NCBI GenBank assembly: GCA_900545995.1
Contig: URBM01000114.1
Span: 1 to 5,974, forward strand
Origin: an uncultured Collinsella sp.
GTDB lineage: Bacteria; Actinomycetota; Coriobacteriia; Coriobacteriales; Coriobacteriaceae
DNA length: 5,974 nt
Direction of reading: 5' to 3'
The stretch's first letter is position 1. Each line of letters begins with the position of its first letter. The translations under genes were made by a program, and so were the position numbers. Below, piece by piece: positions 1 through 5,070 of this stretch. The notes below the pieces were generated by a model. It made no database searches, had not been told where the DNA came from, and was given only the letters and a program-made list of their open reading frames with translations.

Positions 1-309
1 CCATGGGAATCCGAGCAGGTGCCCTACGACGATGCTATGGTCGGTGGTTTTGCTGCCGATGCCGGCGGGGACGATCTGCCCCCGTTCGACGTGCCGGGTG
101 CGGCGTCCGCGACCAAGGCCGCTGCTGTGGCACCCGCAGCCTCTGCAAACGACGACGTCCCCGCCGCTCCCTGGGAATCCAATCCCGGTGCTGGCAGCCC
201 CTTCGGCCATCAGGGTGCAGCCCCGAGCATTCCGCAGACCGAGGACGAGGCCAAAGCCCTCATCCGCAACGTCTTCGGCCAGGCCACCATCTTCAAACCG
301 GTGGAGTAA
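1..309 (+). CDS. dnaX: DNA polymerase III subunit gamma/tau, C-terminal fragment (partial, 5' end outside window)
   Basis: The reading frame is open from the first base to a TAA at 307-309 and gives the last 102 residues of a longer protein. The segment is low-complexity, rich in Ala, Pro, Gly and Asp, and ends in a short helical stretch (DEAKALIRNVFGQATIFKPVE). This fits the disordered linker and tail of the tau subunit of the DNA polymerase III clamp loader, whose catalytic AAA+ part would lie upstream. Identification rests mainly on context: dnaX directly before ybaB and recR is a widely conserved order. The tetrapeptide PWES occurs twice (residues 1-4 and 57-60 of the fragment), and acidic-proline motifs (YDD, GDDLPPFD, NDDVP) recur. 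No conserved catalytic motif is visible, so another protein with a disordered tail cannot be excluded. GTG at 19 is internal, not the start. Confidence 0.7.
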   Translation, partial: PWESEQVPYDDAMVGGFAADAGGDDLPPFDVPGAASATKAAAVAPAASANDDVPAAPWESNPGAGSPFGHQGAAPSIPQTEDEAKALIRNVFGQATIFKPVE

Positions 310-330
310 CCGTGCGGGCGGGTATGCTGC

Positions 331-804
331 TCAAGAAGAGATCTCTTTGCCCGGGCGCATCTGTATTTCGGACATGTGTAGTGTGGTGCCGCGTATGTCG
401 CATTTGAGCAGACAGGTGCGTGACGGTCGGCCTAGGATGCTGAGGTCGATACGATACGTCGCATGGCTGTCCGTGTACTCGACTTGCTCGGCGTTAATGG
501 TTGCTCCGATTGCCAAATAAACGCCTAGCTCGGCATCGACAATCTTGAAGTCCTTTATCTTGACCTTGAACTCTTGATAGAGGGACGGGCTGTTGTAGTA
601 GACGGTTCGGGTTCCGTCGGTGCACTCATCGGTCGTCTCCCATTTGACGACGGGCTGGTCCGAGCTGGCTATCAGCAGTTCTGCTCCAAAAGCTATGGCA
701 TGGGTGATGACAACCAGCAATGCCCAGCCGACAAAGAGATAGAGAACCACATATGCAACGGGGTGTTTTGAGCGGATGTTTTGGAGCGCGTTGGGGGCAT
801 TCAT
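331..804 (-). CDS. Small single-pass membrane protein, function unknown
   Basis: This is a 157-residue protein that I do not recognise as any family. A basic N-terminus (RSKH, residues 11-14) precedes one long hydrophobic segment (about 16-38) that should anchor the protein with its N-terminus inside. The remaining ~115 residues would lie outside the membrane; they look beta-rich and contain Cys61, Cys131 and Cys135. The start is well supported: GGAGGTG (809-815) precedes the ATG by 4 bases on the minus strand, and a TATAAT box lies just upstream. The gene faces dnaX, leaving only 21 bases between the two stop codons, and separates dnaX from ybaB, which are usually adjacent. Its base composition is lower in G+C than the neighbouring genes (for example 25 of 60 at 541-600). 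It may be a lineage-specific insertion. That it is a gene is likely; its function is unknown. Confidence 0.75.
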   Translation of the reverse strand: MNAPNALQNIRSKHPVAYVVLYLFVGWALLVVITHAIAFGAELLIASSDQPVVKWETTDECTDGTRTVYYNSPSLYQEFKVKIKDFKIVDAELGVYLAIGATINAEQVEYTDSHATYRIDLSILGRPSRTCLLKCDIRGTTLHMSEIQMRPGKEISS

Positions 805-808
805 GGGG

Positions 809-815
809 CACCTCC
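809..815 (-). promoter_or_regulatory. Ribosome binding site of the minus-strand membrane protein gene
   Basis: Read on the minus strand the sequence is GGAGGTG, followed by four bases and ATG (804). This near-perfect Shine-Dalgarno sequence fixes the start of the small membrane protein. Confidence 0.8.
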
Positions 816-838
816 AAATTACTATCTATGGCAATCAA

Positions 839-844
839 ATTATA
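839..844 (-). promoter_or_regulatory. Probable -10 box (TATAAT) for the minus-strand membrane protein gene
   Basis: The minus strand reads a perfect TATAAT here. Transcription would start near 832 and give a leader of about 28 bases before the ATG at 804. The -35 is weak: GTGACG at a 15-base spacing matches four of six consensus positions. The promoter would let this gene be expressed independently of dnaX. Confidence 0.6.
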
Positions 845-947
845 CCCCGCTGCCATGCGCGTCACCGTGAGCAACGGATCGGCATGCAGGTCTTTAGCGG
901 TGCACATGAAATGTCGGATTCCGGCTCTACAAGATTTAGCTTTCAAT

Positions 948-982
948 ATTATGCAGATGCGAATTATTCAACTTTGCATAAT
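948..982. repeat. 35-bp nested inverted repeat (possible operator or RNA stem-loop)
   Basis: The arms ATTATGCA (948-955) and TGCATAAT (975-982) are perfect inverted copies. Inside them GAAT (961-964) and ATTC (966-969) form a second dyad. Both share the same centre at base 965, so 13 of 17 opposed positions pair by Watson-Crick rules and one more as G-U. No T-run follows on either strand, so it is not a simple terminator. It lies between two divergent promoters, where a dimeric regulator could bind. Its arm order (TTATG then CATAA) is opposite to that of a dif site. Confidence 0.6.
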
Positions 983-1060
983 CTTCGGGTGCGGCTTGCA
1001 CTCCAGGACATGTATATCGACTGAGGTAGCGTGACTGCCCCGCTTGCTGGCCGCGCGCCG

Positions 1061-1069
1061 TGGTACGAT
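1061..1069 (+). promoter_or_regulatory. Candidate extended -10 promoter for ybaB-recR
   Basis: TGGTACGAT fits an extended -10 element (TGn followed by a TATAAT-like hexamer, four of six matches). No good -35 lies at 17 bases; TTGCTG (1044-1049) is only 14 bases away. Transcription would start near 1076 and give a leader of about 70 bases containing two inverted repeats. If real, it lets ybaB-recR be expressed without dnaX, as is needed after the insertion of a convergent gene. Confidence 0.35.
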
Positions 1070-1098
1070 TTTTGAGTTTGAAAGTCCCGCCGCGTCCC

Positions 1099-1114
1099 GG
1101 CTGCCCTTGCAGCT
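1099..1114 (+). repeat. Small hairpin in the ybaB leader
   Basis: GGCTGC (1099-1104) and GCAGCT (1109-1114) pair over six positions (one G-U) around a CCTT loop. It sits directly before a second palindrome and upstream of the ybaB ribosome site. Confidence 0.35.
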
Positions 1115-1117
1115 CGG

Positions 1118-1131
1118 CGTGCGGCCGCACG
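1118..1131. repeat. Perfect 14-bp palindrome just before the ybaB ribosome site
   Basis: CGTGCGGCCGCACG is an exact 14-bp palindrome, ending two bases before the AAAGGAG site at 1133-1139. It could be an operator or, in RNA, part of a leader fold close to the ribosome site. A site this GC-rich can arise by composition, so function is uncertain. Confidence 0.45.
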
Positions 1132-1132
1132 T

Positions 1133-1139
1133 AAAGGAG
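1133..1139 (+). promoter_or_regulatory. Ribosome binding site of ybaB
   Basis: AAAGGAG lies five bases before the ATG at 1145 and fixes that start against the nearby in-frame ATGs at 1154, 1160, 1169 and 1172. Confidence 0.8.
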
Positions 1140-1144
1140 CCATC

Positions 1145-1465
1145 ATGGCCGGTATGAACATGCAGCAGATGATGAAGCAGGCTCGTAAGATGCAGGAGCA
1201 GCTTGCCGCCGCGCAGGAGAACCTCAAGTCCCAGACCGTCGACGCCTCTGCCGGCGGCGGCATGGTCAAGGTGACCGTTAACGGCGAGATGGAGCTCGTC
1301 AATCTCACCATCGATCCCGATGCGCTCGATCCCGAGGACGTCGATATGCTGCAGGACATGATCATGGCTGCCGTCAACGAGGCCGTCCGCGGCGTCAACG
1401 AGCTCGCCAACAAGCAGATGGGCGCCATCACCGGCGGCCTCAACATCCCGGGCATGCCGTTCTAA
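1145..1465 (+). CDS. ybaB: YbaB/EbfC family nucleoid-associated DNA-binding protein
   Basis: The 106-residue product has the full length and layout of the YbaB/EbfC family. A long Met/Gln-rich helix (about 4-30, MQQMMKQARKMQEQL) is followed by a central beta sheet with the family signature around GGGMVKVTVNGEMELVNLTIDP (38-58). Acidic D-x-E-D residues precede a C-terminal helix (DMLQDMIMAAVNEAV, about 68-82), and the Gly/Met-rich tail ends in GLNIPGMPF. Family members form dimers that bind DNA with little sequence specificity and coat the nucleoid. They are encoded next to dnaX and recR in very many bacteria, which suggests a link to replication or repair. Here the gene precedes recR by 13 bases, so the two are surely co-transcribed. 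Identification is secure; the precise role in the cell is not settled for the family. Confidence 0.96.
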   Translation: MAGMNMQQMMKQARKMQEQLAAAQENLKSQTVDASAGGGMVKVTVNGEMELVNLTIDPDALDPEDVDMLQDMIMAAVNEAVRGVNELANKQMGAITGGLNIPGMPF

Positions 1466-1478
1466 GACACGCATATAT

Positions 1479-2075
1479 ATGAATGCGAATCACAGTCTGC
1501 AAAAACTGCTCGATGAGCTGGGCCGCCTGCCGGGCATTGGCCCCAAGTCGGCCCAGCGCATCGCCTATTACCTGCTCGAGGCCGATGCCGAGGAGGCCCG
1601 CCGCCTGGCCGAGGCCATCCTGGAGGTTAAGCAGGAGGTCCACTTTTGCAGCCGTTGCTTTAACTACGCCACGGCCGACGAGTGCTCCATCTGCCAGGAC
1701 CCGATGCGCGATACCACTCGCATTTGCGTGGTGGGCGAGCCGCGCGACGTCCAGGCGATTGAGCGCACGGGCAGCTACCATGGCCTCTACCATGTGCTGG
1801 GCGGCGTGATCAGCCCCATGGACAAGATCGGTCCCGAGCAGCTGCATATCCGCGAGCTGCTGGCGCGCCTGGGCCACGAGGACATCCACGAGGTCATTAT
1901 CGCCACCAACCCCAACATTGAGGGCGAGACCACGGCGAGCTACCTTGCTCGCACCATCAAACCATTGGGCGTTGAGGTATCGCGTCTTGCGAGCGGCCTT
2001 CCCGTGGGCGGCGACTTGGAGTATGCCGACGAGCTTACGCTTGGGCGCGCCATCGAGGCCCGTCGCACGATTTAG
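1479..2075 (+). CDS. recR: Recombination mediator protein RecR
   Basis: The 198-residue product has the normal length and all domains of RecR, which with RecF/RecO helps load RecA on gapped DNA covered by single-strand binding protein. The N-terminal helix-hairpin-helix is seen as LGRLPGIGPKSAQRIAYYLL (14-33). A four-cysteine zinc finger follows (Cys57, Cys60, Cys69, Cys72). The Toprim domain starts at RICVVGEPRDVQAIERTG (81-98), with the GLYHVLGG segment at 102-109 and TNPNIEGETTASYL further on. The conserved tail GLPVGGDLEYADELTLGRA is present. The start MNANHSLQKLL aligns with the usual RecR N-terminus. However, no Shine-Dalgarno sequence precedes it (ACACGCATATAT), so translation probably relies on coupling to ybaB, whose stop is 13 bases upstream. 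The gene is intact. Confidence 0.97.
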   Translation: MNANHSLQKLLDELGRLPGIGPKSAQRIAYYLLEADAEEARRLAEAILEVKQEVHFCSRCFNYATADECSICQDPMRDTTRICVVGEPRDVQAIERTGSYHGLYHVLGGVISPMDKIGPEQLHIRELLARLGHEDIHEVIIATNPNIEGETTASYLARTIKPLGVEVSRLASGLPVGGDLEYADELTLGRAIEARRTI

Positions 2076-2113
2076 GTGGCGAGCCTGCTCCTGCCGTATG
2101 TTTTCCTCGCGAT

Positions 2114-2141
2114 GCACGGGGTAGTCATAATTTCCCCGTGC
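2114..2141 (+). terminator. Hairpin after recR, possible weak terminator
   Basis: GCACGGGG (2114-2121) and CCCCGTGC (2134-2141) form a perfect 8-bp stem around a 12-base loop, 38 bases after the recR stop. The sequence that follows (GACTGTGAGTTTGTTG) is only mildly T-rich, so it would be a poor intrinsic terminator. It may instead protect the 3' end of the transcript. Confidence 0.4.
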
Positions 2142-2150
2142 GACTGTGAG

Positions 2151-2166
2151 TTTGTTGTGCAACAAA
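2151..2166. repeat. 16-bp dyad TTTGTTG-TG-CAACAAA
   Basis: Two perfect 7-base arms are separated by two bases. The loop is too short for a good RNA hairpin, so a DNA operator for a dimeric regulator is the more natural reading. It lies about 100 bases upstream of the candidate promoter at 2250-2258. A related core, GTTGCGCAAC, recurs at 2227-2236. Confidence 0.4.
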
Positions 2167-2191
2167 GATGCTTCGTATCCGCTTATCGCAT

Positions 2192-2211
2192 GGATGCTTC
2201 CGCTCGCATCC
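2192..2211 (+). terminator. Hairpin GGATGC/GCATCC with TTAATTT tail, possible terminator
   Basis: A 6-bp perfect stem with an 8-base loop is followed at once by TTAATTT. This could be a weak terminator for ybaB-recR. It is one copy of an imperfect tandem repeat that begins at 2167. Confidence 0.35.
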
Positions 2212-2249
2212 TTAATTTGCCCATTCGTTGCGCAACCTTTTTGGTTCGC

Positions 2250-2258
2250 TGATACACT
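2250..2258 (+). promoter_or_regulatory. Candidate extended -10 promoter upstream of the kinase operon
   Basis: TGATACACT has the TGn extension and a four-of-six -10 hexamer. The best -35 candidate, TTGCGC (2228-2233), is at a long 19-base spacing and overlaps the palindrome at 2227-2236. A transcript would start near 2265, only about 15 bases before the terminator-like hairpin. The assignment is weak. Confidence 0.25.
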
Positions 2259-2275
2259 CAAATGTGGATATGAAA

Positions 2276-2305
2276 GAATGCGCCGCTTTTAAGCGGCGTG
2301 TTTTT
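2276..2305 (+). terminator. Intrinsic-terminator-like hairpin immediately before the ribosome site
   Basis: CGCCGCTT (2281-2288) and AAGCGGCG (2291-2298) form a GC-rich stem, followed by TGTTTTTGTT; an A-rich stretch lies upstream and can extend the stem. This is the best terminator in the window, yet it ends only a few bases before the GGAGGAG site at 2309. No promoter can fit between the T-run and the start codon, so it must be read through or act as an attenuator or leader hairpin. Confidence 0.6.
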
Positions 2306-2308
2306 GTT

Positions 2309-2315
2309 GGAGGAG
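2309..2315 (+). promoter_or_regulatory. Ribosome binding site deciding the start at 2321
   Basis: GGAGGAG lies five bases before ATG at 2321. The same frame is open upstream, with a TTG at 2228 and an ATG at 2270. Neither has a Shine-Dalgarno sequence, and both would put the terminator-like hairpin inside the coding region, so 2321 is preferred. Confidence 0.8.
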
Positions 2316-2320
2316 AACAC

Positions 2321-3226
2321 ATGCGGCTCGGGGGCACTCAGACAAGGCATGGCGCCGCGGTGCGCATGCGGCGCCGGTTGGGCCTGGCGCCTCGGGCGTA
2401 TGTGCTGCTGTCCTGTTCGCTGGCGCTGGTCGTTGCCGGCGTTTCTGCCTACGGTTTGGCCGTGCCACCTATGGTGCAGGCGCGTACCGCGCGCGAGCTG
2501 CGCATGGGGCATAAGGCCAAAAGCGATTTGGGCACCACAACCGGATACGCCTGGGCGAGTGTAGTCACGCACGTCGTGTTTGATGTCGACGACGCGGGCG
2601 GCGCCGATGCGCCGGACAACGAGATCACGCTTGCCAACGGCAAGACCATCGTGCTCACCAACACTAAGATCATCGATCGGTTGTCCAACAATAGCGTGGC
2701 GGCAACGGTGAATAAGGTCGAGCAGCAAAAGGAACAGGACGCCCAGCAGTCCGGAAAGCCCGGTAGCTCGGATACTTCTGGCTCCGGCTCGGATTCGTCG
2801 AGTTCGGGCGGCGGCTCTGGGTCGGGTTCCTCTACCGGAGGGTCTGTAAACGGCGGCTCGACGGGCGGCAACACTGACAGCGATGCAAACTCCGGTGGCC
2901 TTTCCGCTGCTGAGGAAGAGAGCATTCACAGTTGGCTTGTGACCAAGTACAACATGCTCGACGGCTATGTTTCTCGTGCCAATGACGTGGTCTCGACCTA
3001 TAACTCTACGGGAGATCCCAGGCCGTGCGACAGCCTGGTCGGGGAGATGTTCGTCATTCGAGCCGAGTTCGGTCGTCAGACATTCTCGCCCCGGTCAAAG
3101 TGGTATCAGCAGTATGCCAATCTGTGGGGCTGTTACACCAACCTATGCCAATGGGTCGGCCATTACGGCGATGATGACGTCGCGCTCGGTAACTTCAACA
3201 ATAACGTGGCGGCGCTTGCCCTATGA
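2321..3226 (+). CDS. Membrane-anchored exported protein with Gly/Ser-rich linker, function unknown
   Basis: I do not recognise this 301-residue protein. An Arg-rich N-terminus (MRRRLGLAPR, 16-25) leads into one hydrophobic segment (about 26-48), acting as signal anchor or signal peptide. Cys32 sits in LLSC, but the hydrophobic stretch runs on after it, so a lipoprotein is unlikely. Residues 50-140 form a small region with a likely beta part (NEITLANGKTIVLTNTKIID, 100-119) and a Gln/Glu-rich end. A low-complexity linker of Gly, Ser, Thr, Asp and Asn spans about 144-193. The C-terminal region (194-301) looks helical, is rich in Tyr and Trp, and has Cys236, Cys271 and Cys276. The stop overlaps the kinase start (ATGA), so the two are translationally coupled. 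An exported partner, sensor or substrate of the kinase system is an inference from position. Start chosen from the strong GGAGGAG site. Confidence 0.85.
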   Translation: MRLGGTQTRHGAAVRMRRRLGLAPRAYVLLSCSLALVVAGVSAYGLAVPPMVQARTARELRMGHKAKSDLGTTTGYAWASVVTHVVFDVDDAGGADAPDNEITLANGKTIVLTNTKIIDRLSNNSVAATVNKVEQQKEQDAQQSGKPGSSDTSGSGSDSSSSGGGSGSGSSTGGSVNGGSTGGNTDSDANSGGLSAAEEESIHSWLVTKYNMLDGYVSRANDVVSTYNSTGDPRPCDSLVGEMFVIRAEFGRQTFSPRSKWYQQYANLWGCYTNLCQWVGHYGDDDVALGNFNNNVAALAL

Positions 3227-5067
3227 TGACCGATCTTGCATCCACCACACCACAATCGCTCGGTCGCGATCCCATGGTCGGCCTGCGCCTGGCGCGTGTC
3301 GACGGGTTTGAGCCGGCCATTGCGCTCGGTCAGGACGAACTGCCTGCCTATCTGCGTCGTTTTACGATGCTGTTTGCCGACGATGCCACCATGCGCCGTG
3401 GCGGTATCGGCCGCGTGACGCGTGCCGTCAACGCCCAGGGTGAGGCCGTGGCACTCAAGCAGCTCATCTTGCCGACGCGCGATGAGTTTGACGACGCCGC
3501 CGCTCACGAGGCGCTGGTCGCCAAGTTCAAGGCGGCGTTTCGCGAGGAATACGAATGCCATCGCGCCCTTTCGGGCCTTAAGGGCTTTCCCCGCCTCTAT
3601 GGCTGGGGCGAGGTCGACGGTGTGCCTGCAATTGTCATGGAATGGGTCGAGGGCGAGACGCTTGCCCGCTTGCGTTCGCGACTCGCCGTGGACGATGCCG
3701 GACGCCTGTCGCCACTTGTGGCGGCGCGTCTGGGTCGCGACCTGTTCGATCTGCTCTGCCGTATGAGCCTGGTGGGTGAGGGCTTTGTCCATCGCGATAT
3801 CTCGCCCGCTAATATTATGGTGCGTACGGCACGTCTGCCGCTTGACCGGCAGCTTGCCGAGGGCACCTTTGACCTGTGCCTGATCGACTTTGGCTCGTCG
3901 CTGGCGCTCGAGCCTGCGTCGGCCGTGGCCGGTACCGGCGGCAAGGCGTCGTTTACGGAGCGTTATGCCACGCTGCGTCGCGCGACGGTTGCCTATGCCC
4001 CGCCCGAGATGCTCACCGACGATATTCCCGACCTGCGCGCTTTGCGTATGTCGCCGGCGATCGACGTCTATGCCGCGGCAAGCACGGTTTACGAGCTCAT
4101 TGCCGGCGTCGCGCCATACGAAGCCGCGCCGGGCACTTCGGGCACCTCGGGTTCGCGCAAAAAGACGCGCGACATCGCGAGCCCCTACCGTCTCAAGATG
4201 GACACGCGGCCCGACTATCCCATTGGTGCCCATGCGCCCGGTTGTGATTTGACTCAGCTGCTTCGTCGTGAGCCCGATGTGGCGCTCGCCGCGGCCGAGC
4301 AGGCCCAGCAGCTAGGGCTTGAGCCGGATTCCGAAGAGCTGCGCGACGCGCTGGCGTTTGTCGATGCCCAGCTGTTCGACGTGGTGATGGCCTGCCTGTC
4401 CAGCCATCAAAAAGATCGTCCCGAGCCGGCGGCGGTCGAGGCAGCGCTCTCGGCGTTTTGTGACCACTATGCGCAAAATGTCGGTCGTTCGCTCCGCGGC
4501 GAGCCGCTCACGCCGTGCCCCATGGATGCGTCCGGTCGCGCGGTTCGTCGCGCGCTGATGGTCGGCGCGTCGGTCGTCTGTGGCGTGGTTTGGACTGTGG
4601 TCGTGGTCTCGGCCGCGCTGCTGGCGTCGGGCGCTCGCGTGACGGCGACTTTGGGATCGCTCGTGTGGTCTGGGTCGCTACCGGGTATTATTGCCGCACT
4701 GGCGTTGGCGCTGCCAGGCATAGCCGGCGTTGCCGCGGGGGCACTTGCGCGCGATCGGCGCTCGGGCTTCCTGCAGGGTGTGCTTGCGCTTTCTGCCTGC
4801 GAGGTTCTGGTGCTGGTTGTGGCTGCATGTAGCGTATTTTCCCAACGCGCCGTGATGGGCGGCCTTGTTGCCGCTCTGGTTGCAACCTATACGCTTACGT
4901 GGTTTTTGCTTGCGATGGGCTTTGCCTTTGAACTTCCCGTTTCGGCACCGCGACGCACAAAAGCCCAGATGGCGACTCCGCTTGCCGGTGGAGCCGCAGC
5001 TGTCCGTACTTTTGGCGGACCTGTCGAAGTATCGTCCGATTCTATTTCTACGACCAAGGAGGCCTAG
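3223..5067 (+). CDS. Membrane-anchored Hanks-type Ser/Thr protein kinase
   Basis: The 614-residue protein carries a eukaryotic-like kinase domain (about 50-415) that transfers phosphate from ATP to Ser/Thr of proteins. Visible motifs: Gly-rich loop RGGIGRV (59-65), VALK with Lys79, a helix-C Glu among E108/E109/E111, catalytic loop HRDISPAN (190-197, Asp192, Asn197), DFG (222-224), APPE (259-262), Asp281 in SPAIDVYAA and the late Arg399 (KDRP). All key residues are present; the catalytic-loop Lys is Ser194, a variant also known in active bacterial kinases. An insert of about 80 residues (301-380), including GTSGTSGS, separates the late subdomains. Four hydrophobic segments follow (about 443-469, 480-508, 516-538, 544-570), then a cytoplasmic tail ending SSDSISTTKEA, a possible autophosphorylation site. 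No PASTA or other extracellular sensor domain exists. The start ATGATG overlaps the previous stop and lacks its own ribosome site, implying coupling. Confidence 0.93.
   Translation: MMTDLASTTPQSLGRDPMVGLRLARVDGFEPAIALGQDELPAYLRRFTMLFADDATMRRGGIGRVTRAVNAQGEAVALKQLILPTRDEFDDAAAHEALVAKFKAAFREEYECHRALSGLKGFPRLYGWGEVDGVPAIVMEWVEGETLARLRSRLAVDDAGRLSPLVAARLGRDLFDLLCRMSLVGEGFVHRDISPANIMVRTARLPLDRQLAEGTFDLCLIDFGSSLALEPASAVAGTGGKASFTERYATLRRATVAYAPPEMLTDDIPDLRALRMSPAIDVYAAASTVYELIAGVAPYEAAPGTSGTSGSRKKTRDIASPYRLKMDTRPDYPIGAHAPGCDLTQLLRREPDVALAAAEQAQQLGLEPDSEELRDALAFVDAQLFDVVMACLSSHQKDRPEPAAVEAALSAFCDHYAQNVGRSLRGEPLTPCPMDASGRAVRRALMVGASVVCGVVWTVVVVSAALLASGARVTATLGSLVWSGSLPGIIAALALALPGIAGVAAGALARDRRSGFLQGVLALSACEVLVLVVAACSVFSQRAVMGGLVAALVATYTLTWFLLAMGFAFELPVSAPRRTKAQMATPLAGGAAAVRTFGGPVEVSSDSISTTKEA
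5056..5062 (+). promoter_or_regulatory. Ribosome binding site of the FHA gene inside the kinase 3' end
   Basis: AAGGAGG covers the last codons of the kinase gene and lies eight bases before the ATG at 5071. The kinase stop TAG (5065-5067) falls between them, so the two genes form one translational unit. Confidence 0.8.
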
Positions 5068-5070
5068 GTC

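Larger units (their letters stand above)
805..1144. other. Intergenic region between divergent genes (membrane protein and ybaB)
   Basis: No convincing gene lies in these 340 bases. The region holds the minus-strand promoter near 839, an AT-rich core (901-1020 has 50 G/C of 120) with a 35-bp dyad at 948-982, a likely plus-strand promoter near 1061-1069, and two inverted repeats in the ybaB leader (1099-1114 and 1118-1131). Short open frames that cross it (for example 776-1024 plus) have no ribosome site and no recognisable protein character. Confidence 0.6.
2076..2320 (+). promoter_or_regulatory. Structured intergenic/leader region between recR and the kinase operon
   Basis: These 245 bases hold no gene that I can support. 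They contain five successive inverted repeats (2114-2141, 2151-2166, 2192-2211, 2230-2249 and 2281-2298), an imperfect tandem repeat (GATGCTTC at 2167 and again at 2193, each followed by a GC..CGCAT block), a possible promoter near 2250-2258 and the ribosome site at 2309-2315. Some of this must end recR transcription and some must start the next operon. I could not match it to a known riboswitch; the T-box core sequence is absent. Confidence 0.5.

Noticed and set aside
948..988. dif-like Xer recombination site
   Set aside because: The arms are in the order TTATG then CATAA, the reverse of a dif site, and the six-base central spacer is missing.
776..1024. Plus-strand 82-residue open frame across the membrane-protein start and the AT-rich spacer
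   Set aside because: It has no ribosome site, overlaps the well-supported minus-strand start and promoter, and its translation shows no recognisable domain or consistent codon use.
860..1144. 4.5S/SRP RNA or tRNA gene near dnaX
   Set aside because: Such RNAs are often near dnaX in other bacteria, but I found neither a cloverleaf nor the conserved SRP apical loop here.
2228..2320. Longer start (TTG 2228 or ATG 2270) for the exported protein
   Set aside because: Neither has a ribosome site, and the extension would code through a terminator-like hairpin; ATG 2321 has GGAGGAG at the ideal distance. A leaderless start at 2270 cannot be fully excluded.
2076..2320. T-box or other known riboswitch
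   Set aside because: The conserved T-box core and other riboswitch cores I know are not visible; only simple hairpins are seen.
2449..2925. Minus-strand 158-residue open frame rich in Pro and Glu
   Set aside because: It is the antisense reading of the Gly/Ser-rich linker of the exported protein; the Pro/Glu pattern is a composition effect.
3163..4233. Long minus-strand open frame (356 residues) opposite the kinase
   Set aside because: High-G+C codon bias leaves antisense frames open; the plus strand carries clear kinase motifs through the same region.
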